A stretch of 64,000 bases of DNA from Pseudopyrenochaeta lycopersici (Eukaryota; Ascomycota; Dothideomycetes; Pleosporales; Pseudopyrenochaetaceae): assembly GCA_003313425.1 (NCBI GenBank), contig NHZP01000029.1, forward strand, positions 124,001 to 188,000, read 5' to 3'. Every line of letters begins with the position of its first letter. The first letter of the stretch is position 1. The translations under genes and the position numbers were made by a program. This document shows, piece after piece, positions 32,685-43,219 of this stretch. The notes below the pieces were generated by a model that saw only the letters and a list, made by a program, of their open reading frames with translations, was not told where the DNA came from and made no database searches.

Positions 32685-34940
32685 ATGCCCCAGGAAGGGC
32701 AGGTCCTTGCGCGTAACGGAAGGAGTTGCGATGCCTGTCGCAATGGCAAAGTTCGAGTACGCTGGTCTTGCTCAAGACTCACACTATCATACTCATAAAC
32801 TCTTTACAGTGCATTCGCGACCAGCCCGGCCCATGTCAACGTTGTCGTCAAGCAGCGCACGAATGCATCGTTAACCGTGCAAGACGTTCTCGGCCATATT
32901 ATCAAACATCGAAAGAGAAGTATGAGCTGATGACGACAGCACTGCGTCACTTCGTGCCAGATCTCAGCTTTGAAACCGATGACTTGCGCAATCTGGTCTC
33001 CCAACTCAGTACCAAGCAGTACGTGCCGCCTGCTGATGATGTGTCTCCATCCAACCCTACAAGACAAACGTCGAATGGCCCAAGCATCCTTCACAGCGAC
33101 TACAGAATTTCTCTCCAACACGGCCACAACAAGAGTCATTCGTCACTAGATCCGGCCTTGAGCAATCAGTTTCAAGGAGAAGCACGCCCAATCATAACCC
33201 CTTCACCAACTGGCAATCACATTAGTGGCCTAGACACTGAGATCAGTGAGGCAGTCACAATTCCAAGTTCGTCTACCTTGGTGAAGCCCCTTTCTTGATA
33301 CTGACTAGGGAGCCCCCAGGCTTTTACGATACGAAGAGTTTTGTTGTCTTCCTTTTGCAAGCCAAGTCATCATTTGGACGTACACAACGCGGCTTACGCA
33401 GCAATGAACAGAATATTGAACCCAACATCCTGCATAGCATTCAAGATCAATCCAATGTACCTGTCAATTTTCCTGATGATGTTTGCTTACCTCTTCAGTC
33501 TCAAGTTGACGTCGATGCTGCTGTTTTCTACGCAGAGATCAATAGTGTCATATATATCATGCCTTCAGAGGGACTTCAGGACTGCGTTGATAGACTTCTA
33601 CGACGCTCTGAGAGATGCAGCAATGCGCATATCGCAATCGTGTATGCTATCATGTCACTTCGGATAGAATCACCATCTGCCTTTGGCCTAGCGTGTCAGT
33701 ACTTAATACCAGCCACCGAAGAGGTCTCTATTGCTACAGTGGAGGCCCTCATGTTGATGGTATGCCTTCCAAATCGGTTTCCTCTCCTATGCATTATCTG
33801 ACCCAACAGACTCTATGCTATCTCAATCGCAGTCAGAACAACCTTGCTTGGATCCAACTCGGTACAGCCATAAGGATAGCTCAAGCGTTGGGCTTGCATA
33901 CGGACACGAAGCTTTGGCAGCATGAATCTCGATCCAGTTTGGAGCACCGCCGGCGGCTGTGGTGGTCTCTGTATGACCTCGATGTATGGCTTTCATACTA
34001 TTTAGGTCGTCCGCACAGTATCGATGAGACAGTTTGTTCAGTCGCCGTGCCTTCTAATTCAGTATGGTGAACCTTATCCGGCCATGTAGAACACCATATT
34101 AATGCTTCACTAGGATCTCACCCAAGTACCACACAATCCGCCAGGATACTCAGGATTGAACGTACATCTCAGTAGACTTCTGGCACGGTTTACAGCATCA
34201 CTGAGGCTCTGTACATCAAAACGACAACGACCACGTACCGAAATCCGCAACTATATCACTGAGCTTGAGACTTGGTGGAATGGTTTGCCCGCATACTTTA
34301 AAACAAATACGTCATCACCGCCGTCTTATGTGAGGGCACTCTCGTATCTCCATTTACGGTACCTTCACGTAGTCATGATACTCACGCGGTCCTACTTGCT
34401 GCCAGACGATCACGGTGCAAGCGATGCAGTAATTGAAAATGACCTAACGAGGACATGTGAAGCTGCTAATGAAAGTTCGTTGGCCCTGTTGCACGAAATG
34501 CGCCAAAAGAGCTTGATCAGTAGGGCCAATTTCCAGGACTCTCACCATATTCTTGCTACTGGAATAGTGCTCGTTGTTCGCAACCTCCTTTGCCCGTGTG
34601 AGACGCACATGTCAGAACTCGTAAACATGTATCCTCTATATATTCTGACAGATCACATCACCATTGGTAGAGCTGGCACTGAAGCCGTAAGAAGGTTCGT
34701 GGCATATGCAGATACTGCCCATGATCCTGAAAGGTGAGCTTTATAATCAGAGCCTGCAAGCTCCAGATAACTACCCTTTACTATACAATCCCAATAGTAA
34801 TTTAGCTAACACTGTGTGACAGCTGCCAAGGGCGACTCAGTAGTCAATTTCCATTAGATATATCAGGACTTGACTTCATTGATTCTTCGTGGTCAGGTTT
34901 ATTTCAGTCTACCGAGACTGCATGGGTCTCATCAATGTAA
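32685..34940 (+). pseudogene. Zn2Cys6 transcription factor with one frameshift
   Basis: Five exons: 32685-32756, 32810-33759, 33810-34061, 34114-34733, 34823-34940. The Zn2Cys6 cluster spans the first intron: CDACRNGKVRC-IRDQPGPCQRCRQ...C, spacing C2C6C7C2C6C. The fungal-trans domain includes AWIQLGTAIRIAQALGLHTD and RRRLWWSLYDLDVWLSYYLG. Exon 2 is one base short: the linker frame ends near 33274 and FVYLGEAPFLILTREPPGFY continues in the next frame. No intron with proper phase repairs it, although a 234-bp intron with a weak GTGTCT donor cannot be strictly excluded. With a single lesion, a sequencing error is a live alternative. It would be about 670 aa if intact. Divergent from the NTF2-like gene. 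Confidence 0.7.
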
Positions 34941-36178
34941 AGATAATATACCCGCCCATGAAAGTTACTATGTATATTTAGATAGTTAAATAACGCCTTT
35001 TGTCAACAGTAAACAAAAGGATAACGCCAAAATTGCGGTTTTGGGATAATGCTTCTGCGTTCTCGATGATCTCGGGGGGAGTACGAGGTTCCGATTGTAG
35101 AGCATTCAGCTCCTCAATCTAAAATTCAGGCTTCCTTTTGTAAACATTGCAGCGGCCGGGTGAAAGTTTCTATGCAGCATGGAATTCCACTCCCAGTTCT
35201 ATCCCGTAAAGGCACTGCTCCTCATATATCTTCTGGGCGTAATTTTGAATATTGGAATAGGTCATCAGGTAGGATATTTGGAGTGGACTAAGGTGTGGTA
35301 ACTTGTGTTGCGCACTTTACTAGGCCCTGTACAACCCGGATTGGTTTTGTTTTTTTGCAGGAGCATTACTATACGTCCCAAAGTGGCGCGCAGCATAAAG
35401 CACTATGCACAGGGACTTTTAACTCCGGAGATAGGAATCATGATACTTTTACATTCTTCTATAGACTACATGCCGCTAGAGCATTTGTACATTCTGTGGA
35501 CGTACTGGGATTGATCTGGTGCACATATAACAGGCCCTGTATAACACCAGGCCCTGTATAACACCAGGCCCTTAATCTTGTCATTTGTGTATTCTTTGAA
35601 GATTGATTTTCCTAATAGATTATCGAGGAGCTTTTTACTTGGGCAACTCTTTGCCAACACTAGATACCCCAAATTATGGTTTCCCATTACCCGATTGTCA
35701 AGCACCTGATCCATGCAGTTGGGGCATTTTTCTTGCGCGTGTAAGGACGCAGGTCTGCTCTCACTGCGCCAAACAACCAAAAAGGTAAAAATGATCTGGT
35801 ATCTGCAGATCATGCTGAACAGAATAGTACTTAACGTCAGTGCTGGTGACCAGCCAGCAGCCACCTCGGCTCTTAGCCCTATGGCCTGACAGCGCGGTTG
35901 TATCGTCCGCGCAAGATTAGTATCAATGTCACAACCTGACATTGCCAATATGTTAATAAGAACTATGGGAATCGAGAGTCGTTGTGTGTCCGAAACTTTC
36001 ATGGCCACGAAGCGATTATTGTCCCTGCTCTTCTAGGGATTGCCGTCCTACGTATCAAAACAGGGACTTCTTGGGTAAGAATGGGGTTTATCTACTTTCA
36101 AAGTCGAGCCAGTATATCAATTTTATTTAAAAAGAAATTATATGTTGACATAAAGCCGCAATAGAATCATAGCAGATG
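34941..36178. other. Gene-free, with a short tandem repeat
   Basis: No recognisable gene. A minus-strand frame of 180 codons at 35466-36008 has no domain. It contains the 17-bp tandem repeat annotated separately. Confidence 0.4.
35531..35572. repeat. 17-bp tandem repeat, about 2.5 copies
   Basis: The unit CAGGCCCTGTATAACAC is present exactly twice (35531-35547, 35548-35564), followed by a partial copy CAGGCCCT. A related AGGCCCTGTACAAC occurs about 210 bp upstream, near 35322. No function is evident. Confidence 0.75.
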
Positions 36179-37922
36179 CTACGCCGAGCACTGGTAGGAC
36201 GCTGCATTTGTAGGGTCCGATGAGTTGCCTACAAGGCGTGCTATTTCTGGGTAGGGACACAATATCCTGTCGTATTGAGTCCCTGTTGTATCATTGAACT
36301 GTATTGGAAGCGTTTCCGGTATAACTCCATTCTCAACCCAGTCTACCAGTGCCTGGAACGTTGCAGTTGGCTGGCCTCCCGATCCACCCGCACAATGCGC
36401 TAGTCCTGGGACTTCGAAATAACGGAAGAAGTCTTTGATATCGGGGGTCAGCTCCGTAGCACGATCGTAGTAGTCGCTGGTTCCTTTCGTAGGGATGAGA
36501 CCATCAGCCTGTTGGATTTAGTATCGGAACAAAAGTGAGTACCAGATGGGTGAGTTGCAAGAAAGGGAAAACTCATATTGGGTAATTACTCACCATACCA
36601 TGGTATGTGATGATCTTGCCGCCTACATCACGGAATTGAGAGAGATCCGCATCTGACGTCCCAATGATAGAATCGTACTGCTGAACAGAGGCGTGGAACA
36701 GGCGTGCATATTCATCAACAGACTCAATCAGAGTGTAATTCCACTCGCGATTTTTCTTGACGAAGAGGTTCAACCAAGCTTCACCGAGACCTGTAGGTAC
36801 TCCAACACAAGTTCCATTCGAATCGCATGTCGTTGTCGCATAGCCCAAATCAGATGTTGTGCCTGGCGCTGAGTCCGACCCTATCAACCGAGATTGATAG
36901 TTAAGACCGTACCAGAGGAACTCGCCGTTGGATTTCCTGGGGCCTGTCCAAGTGAGATTGGCGATCTTAGCAGCTGCGCGGCCGATTGTGATTGCTTCAC
37001 CAGTTGATGTACAGTTGATGGTCCTTCCAACCATAGAGAATGGATCAAAAGAACAAGCTGCATGGTCGCTGATAAGGCCATCAGTAACGCCGTCTAAAGG
37101 GTCACAAGCCTGAACTGCCGCATCCGTGAGCCCGTTGATTTCGCATTTAGGAGGGAACAACCCCAGGATTTCCATCATAACCTGAGCCCACGAAGCTGCA
37201 GGGATGAATTGGCCCCAGTTGAAAGCCGGAGCTGCCGCGGCGATGCCATCATAGGCTTCTGGATAGCGCTGCGCAAGCATGAAACCCTGACGGCCGCCTT
37301 GAGAGCAGCCACTCCAATATGAGTATTTTGCAGGTTGACCATAAAAGCTGTTGATTAAGTCCTTAGCAATAATTGACTTAGAAGTGAATTAGCTCAGCAA
37401 ATCAAGAGAGTGGATGATGGTCTAACGCTCTTCCATACATACCTGATCGTTCAATGACACAGAAGCGAAATTTTGGAGAGCATACAAATTCACGTTGCCG
37501 GGACTGTTTAATGCCCACGGATCTGGAACATAGTTCAGTCCAATTCCACCATCAGTCGTCGTCGCAACATAACCCTCTCCAAGAGCCCCAGCCATCGCGG
37601 TATATGCCAAACCGAATCGACCTGCAACATAGCCGCCGCCTCCCACTGCTTGCAGCCGCCCATTCCAGGATTTCATTGGAAGCCATGTTTCAACGTTGAT
37701 TATGTCATTCTGACCCGGATGTGTGTAAGTGATTGTAACGTTACAGTAATCGAGGTCTTTGAGAGTAATCGAGGGATGATTGTAGAAGAGCTGATCAGAT
37801 ACATCTCGAGAAAAGTTCTGCACGAGATTGGCAGAGAGGCTCAGGATCTCTGTGCCAAACACTGCGGGATAGGGAATGCTGCTGGTAGCGCATGCCGAAG
37901 TTGGTACCGCCAAATAATCCAT
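36179..37922 (-). CDS. Tannase/feruloyl-esterase family protein (paralogue 1)
   Basis: Three exons: 37922-37443, 37376-36594, 36508-36179; 530 aa. The nucleophile motif is YWSGCSQGGRQGF (G-C-S-x-G-G), the acid/histidine region is in the last exon (DYYDRATELTPD, FEVPGLAHCAGG), and DPLDGVTDGLI is the calcium-loop-like segment. I chose the ATG at 37922 (MDYLAVPTSACATS): a TATAAA (minus strand, 38029-38034) directly abuts the upstream in-frame ATG at 38027, which would then lie before the transcription start. With this start there is no signal peptide, so the enzyme may be intracellular; the longer start would add 35 hydrophobic residues. Family members hydrolyse esters of hydroxycinnamic or gallic acids. 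Intact. Confidence 0.87.
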
Positions 37923-38528
37923 GGTGTAGATTGAAACGAGTGTGGAACGAAGAAACAAGAAAGGAGCTATGTATGCTTTATGGAAATGAAAACCCAGAAG
38001 ATATTGAATAAGAATGTGAGCTTGCATGTTTATAAGCGAAAGCTAATGAGGAAGAATCCTTGTTCATGATGACGCTACTTTCTCTACGATACAAGGTTTA
38101 TGAGAAATAAACATGGGGGGCCTACGCGTATCTAGGTAGGCATACGTAGGATGTTATTAAATTACTCCATAGAACCCCCGCCCCCTTTTTTGGATCGCTG
38201 CGCCTCACGCGCAATGTGCGCTCGTAAACTAGACGGGTATATGCCTCATGCGGTAAAGGAAAGCGCAGGACTAAAAGTTTACGAAGCTACAGCTTTTCTC
38301 AGTGAAACCAAATTTTCAATCCACCGTATTGTAGTGGGAGACGCCTATGTTTAAAGCCGAGCTATTATCTGCAAGTTTTCCGCTGATTCTGGGAAATTAT
38401 ATGTTTTGTGATCTGAATTTATATAACATGGTGTAGCAATATTTTGTGTTCCCATGTCTTCCTTGCGAGATCTTTACTAGAATGAGGGCTGCACAATTGA
38501 AATCCAGTAATCTGAGACATTGTGATCA
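37923..38528. other. Gene-free; promoter of tannase paralogue 1
   Basis: Contains TATAAA at 38029-38034 (minus strand). No coding sequence was seen between the esterase and the regulator. Confidence 0.45.
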
Positions 38529-39833
38529 CTAAAAAGATTCTTCCAGTATTTGATTTGGCCAATGGAGCCAGCGGCTCCAATACATGCCTAGGAATCTTGT
38601 AATTGCCTTGATGAGCATTCCACCCGCATTCCCCACAAGCCATATGCGACGGCGTTGGTGAAGGAGCACTGCATAGTGACAAAGAATGATCAGTGCCTCA
38701 GGCATGCGTTTCATCAGGAGGTCAGTGAAATCAACCGACAAGAGAATAGGCCAAGCCCAAATCAGGCCGGCAAAGTGCTGGTCCTCTTGATGCGCCTCCT
38801 CTTGCAGCGATTCGGATTGATAAAGGAGCTGTAGAAGAGACACGGCGCCTTGACTGGCTGTTTTTGAGTCTTCTCCCATGTCGGCATGCTCCAGTAAGCT
38901 GTAAAGATGGTCGTCGACAATCCTGGCTCGTTCTTGCGATTGTAGCGATGCAGTGTCCGAAGAGCGTCTTGCTTGATTGAAGATAGAAGATATGTTTGAC
39001 TCCACCAAAAGCGCCCATGACTGCGCTGTGATGGTGTGAACCTCTCGGTGAAGCGAGAAATACGTGACAAATCTGTCCAAGAAGCCGTCTGCATCAGTTC
39101 CCGAATCTATGACTGCTTCCGCGAGCGAATGAAGGCCAAGAAAACTCGCGAAAATTAGCATAGGTGCACAATTCTCAGTTAAGATCTCGGGCAATATGTC
39201 ATTAAACAGAGATAATGCTTGCAATTGGAGGGCTGTGGCTTCCTCACGATAATATACTGCCTCTGCTAGCCTGATTTGGCTCAGGTGCAAAGCCGAAAAT
39301 GCAAATAATTGATGCATAAGATATGAGGCAGAGAGAGCAGCTGGCATCATGATGCGCAAAAACTGACGTTCAGACGGCCCACCCTCGTCAAGGCTGTGAG
39401 CTGTGTCGAAGATGAAATGGCTGAATAGCTCCATGTGGCGCATGTTGAGAGGCGGGAACAAGGCACCGTATTGCGCAGGCGAAGCAGCAGTCAGAATGGG
39501 TGACGACGCGGAAGCCCCGAGTGGTGACGGAGTTGACATCTGAGGCACTGGGTGTTTGGATTTTAGTATATGCGCCTTCGTGGCGAAGGTCGTATCAGCA
39601 GAGCCCGCAGCGGTGGGTGAGGGTGGGTTGTGATAGATGCAGGTCCGACGGGTAGCCAAGCAATTGGCGCAGGTAGGTCGAGCCTCGTTACACTGGAAGA
39701 ACGAGAAGATTATACGTCAAAGGCCGGTGCTACAGCAGGAGGAGGGCAAATACAGGCTAGGTACCTTGACATGGCGACGTTTACACTCCTGGCATCCAAG
39801 CCTCGACTTCTTGTGCGGTCTGCGGAGAGACAT
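38529..39833 (-). CDS. Zn2Cys6 transcription factor (Fungal_trans_2/UPC2-like architecture)
   Basis: Two exons, 39833-39765 and 39692-38529; 410 aa. The first intron (72 bp) lies inside the zinc cluster, as often in this class: RLGCQECKRRHVK-CNEARPTCANCLATRRTC, spacing C2C6C6C2C6C. After a Ser/Pro/Ala-rich linker comes the regulatory region (MRHMELFSHFIFDTAHSL, then LMHQLFAFSALHLSQ), ending near WLVGNAGGMLIKAITRFLG and HWPNQIL, typical of UPC2-like regulators. It lies between two divergent tannase paralogues and is therefore a candidate regulator of both. Intact. Confidence 0.85.
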
Positions 39834-40777
39834 TATAACAGATGATCGTTTTGCCGCAAATTTGGCGTTACGACGGACGGAAAGTAAAGTCAAGAAATAC
39901 GCACAATCTCAGGTACGAAGTGGAAGAAGGAAGACGCCGGTAGTTATCAGAGGGGGAGAACGCTTGAGTTATACGAATACGCTTACAAGGTCTCCCAACG
40001 TCCTGGGCGTTGGTCCGTAGAACGGCCCACTCCCGAATACGAGTGGCGCGCGTGCTCCTGATAGTCACTGCATGCAGTCCAATCGGGAAATAAATCCTGC
40101 ACCGGGTTTCATGGACTGTGGTTGGACGATCGTACCGAGTACGCTTAGTAATGGCGAGGCTGCCGTATTAGATAGAGCTCGTATTTGATCTAAGCTGGCT
40201 CCCGCCATTGCGTCAATGCCATTCCCTGTGAAGATCTCTGCCTCTATTTCTCCTCCGCAGGATTCAAAGTTAGCACAAAAAACTCCGAAGCTACAGTACG
40301 GAGCTTTAACGCATCAGTGAGTCACTGAACCTGAGCCTATGCACTTAGCATATGATTTGGTAGGTTACATTAAAGTGTTACGTCGTATTGCCGCTCACAA
40401 GTAGAAGTGACTTCCAGCTGACCATAGCATCAACAAATTGCTTCAACACAGCTATTCACTACAGGCTCCCATGAATATGATTTCAAAAGCTACTCCGATC
40501 TGTTATTGTGGCCCTGGTTGTGAGGTTTTGGGAAGGTGGAGGATTGCGGTGACATCGATGTGGAGACTCGATATTCACAAACCAAGCTCTATTTCATACC
40601 CTTGAAGCATCGTTTGCAGATATATCTAATTTGTGTCAATTAAACTAGTCTTACTTGGATACGCGTCCGTAGGGGTTAAATATTGCCTCCAACCCAGCAG
40701 TATATGAATAGAAAGTCCCAGCATTAAAAAAAGGATACCAATTAGAAGGTCAGTTGCACGTCGATTCATCCTAAATC
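39834..40777. promoter_or_regulatory. Divergent intergenic region, Zn2Cys6 regulator / tannase 2
   Basis: 944 bp between divergent start codons. No gene. No CGGAACAC copy was seen. Confidence 0.35.
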
Positions 40778-42516
40778 ATGATGTGCATTTTCCTCAATTC
40801 ACCGCTTGTTGCCGCGGTTGCAGCTCTGGCCTTCCTGCCTGTTCTCCACGCTTATCCTTCAAATCGTACTTTTGAAGAATCATGTTCCGCTTTCGCCTCC
40901 GAACTCGATCTCCCCAACGTCAAAGTTCATTTCAGTCAATATCTCCCGAAGGGATTCAACTTGTCGATTCCAGATTTCGTAAGTTCACATGGTTTATACC
41001 TTAGTTCTCTGCTTACTCGACTAGCCGCAATCATGTATTGAAGCCCAAGGCTCATCTCCCCAACAAATCATGTATGCCGATGTATGCCGTGTCGCCATGC
41101 TAGTGAACACCTCCGAAACGAGTAATATGACTCTAGAAGCCTGGCTGCCACTCAATTGGACAGGCAGGTTCTTGAGCGGAGGTAACGGGGGTCTCAGCGG
41201 TTGCGTCCAGTACGTGGACCTCTCATACGGCTCTTCTTCAGGCTTCGCCACAGTCAGCGGAAACAATGGCCATAATGGAACGTCTGGTGAACCATTCTAT
41301 CAACATCCAGAGGTCCTAGAAGATTATGTTTACCGTGCCATCTACACTGGAGGGATTATTGGCAAGCAAGTCACCAACGCCTTTTATAAAACCCCGCTTT
41401 CTAAATCCTATTTTATGGGTTGCTCTGGTGGAGGCAGACAAGGATTCAAATTGGCACAAACTTTTCCAGAGATTTTTGACGGCATCATTGCCGCCGCTCC
41501 CGCCATCAATTTCAACAATTTGATTAGCTGGGGAGGGTGGCTCAGCACTATAGCCGGTTTCGACACAAATTCACTGGATTTTATAAGCGAAAACCTTTGG
41601 AAAGTTATTCATAAGGAGGTGTTACGCCAGTGCGACGGTTTGGATGGCGCAGATGATGGGTATGACCCCTATATATTCGGATGTAAAGCGCTTCACTAAC
41701 CACCCTTTGTGAAGCATAATCGAGGACACGGACCTCTGCCATCCTCAGTTCGAACGGCTGATCTGCAGCAAAGAAGCAACCAATACCACCAACTGCTTGA
41801 ATGGCGCTCAAGCTGCTAAAGTCCGTGCTATATATGAGCCTCTCTATAGTATCGATGGCACTCTCTTGTATCCCCGCCTGCAACCAGGTACCGAGACAAC
41901 GACCTACAGCACATACTTCGCTGGCGCATCATCAATCCTTGCATCAGAGTGGTACAAATATGTGGTCTACAATCCCGCCTTTGATCCAAAGACTCTGACT
42001 CGCGACGATTTTGCTACCGCAACTGCGCAGGACCCATTCAACGTCAGCACCTTCAATGCCGACCTGTCAGCTTTCAAGACCAGAGGTGGGAAGCTCCTTA
42101 CATTCCACGGATTGGAAGACTACATCATTTCATCAGAGATAAGTACGATGTATTACCACCGCGTGGCGGAGACTATGTCCTTGGCGCCTTCCTCTCTCGA
42201 CTCCTTCTATCGCTACTTCCGTGTGAGTGGCATGAGCCACTGTGCGTTTGGGAACGGCGCATACGGCTTGGGCATGTACTCTTTCGGATCTACCGCAAAT
42301 GCTCTGGAATCAGATCCAGACGACAATGTACTAGCCCGCATTGTGGCCTGGGTTGAGCGTGACGAGGCCCCAGAATACATTCGCGGCACTAGCTTCGTCG
42401 GTGGGTTTCCGGGCTCAGGGATTGCATACAAGCGGAAGCATTGCAGATATCCAGCAAGAAACGTTTATGTTGGCCCAGGTAATTATACTGACGAAGATGC
42501 TTGGGAGTGTCGGTAA
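40778..42516 (+). CDS. Secreted tannase/feruloyl-esterase family protein (paralogue 2)
   Basis: Three exons: 40778-40978, 41025-41659, 41715-42516; 545 aa. Signal peptide at about residues 1-25 (NSPLVAAVAALAFLPVLHA). The first acceptor was set at CGACTAG because it yields FPQSCIEAQGSSPQQIMYAD followed by VCRVAM, the expected Cys-bearing family start. Motifs: NWTGRFLSGGNGGLSG, NNGHNGTSG, nucleophile FMGCSGGGRQGF, calcium-loop-like GLDGADDG, acid/His region TFHGLEDYIIS and GMSHCAFG. It is about as diverged from paralogue 1 as family members from different clades, so it is not a recent duplicate. Secreted, acting on wall-bound hydroxycinnamoyl or galloyl esters. Intact. Confidence 0.88.
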
Positions 42517-43219
42517 AAGCAAGCCGTGGCTGATCGACCATCGCTTCAGACTACATCTGCTGTAAGCCACAAGCCGCTCCAACCGGTTTCTTTAGTCTCC
42601 AAAGGTCTCTTACAAGGTCGGTGTGGCAATAAAGATGAAAATGGCCACTGTTGGGTCAGTCTTCAACACCAGGGTGATTCATCTTGCCTTATTGCAACAC
42701 ATATTTCATTGCAGCTACAGGCGGAATGTGTAATTAATTTATCGATACTATAATTTCCTCTTGACTCTATGTTCTCTGTGACCTCCGAACATGTGTCGAA
42801 ACACCCAGTGGATGGCCTCTCCCCACTTTTCCGATTGAAGCTTTTGTAACCTAGTGCCGTGTTCAAACGGACACCAGAATCTATTGTTAGACGTGAGAAG
42901 CCAAATGTATGTTATCAACGACTCCTGTGGCTTCGAATTTTCTATATGCGTGACTTTCAAGGTTCCTCCTGGTTGTCAATGCGCAAGGGATGTGGGACAA
43001 GCTTTGACAGAAGCCGAGACAGTAGCAAACACCCTGCTCTAGCTCCTGAATATTGCATACGGATACGCGGAACACGCCAACTCTCAATGTGGCTACAAAT
43101 TTTCGAAGCCCACCATTAGAATTCTCGCTGCAAATTTTTAAGTTAAAACACCTTTGGAGCCCACTCCGCATTCTGAAGCCGAGAGTCATCCACGCTGAAT
43201 TCTTTTTTCTCTTGCCATC
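42517..43219. promoter_or_regulatory. Upstream region of the glycosyltransferase gene
   Basis: Gene-free. One CGGAACAC octamer at 43068-43075, about 150 bp before the start codon. Confidence 0.4.

Noticed and set aside
35466..36008. 180-codon minus-strand frame
   Set aside because: No domain, no splice context, crosses a tandem repeat; treated as chance.
37923..38027. Upstream ATG (38027) for tannase paralogue 1 with a hydrophobic leader
   Set aside because: A TATAAA directly abuts it, so transcription probably starts after this codon; kept as an alternative only.
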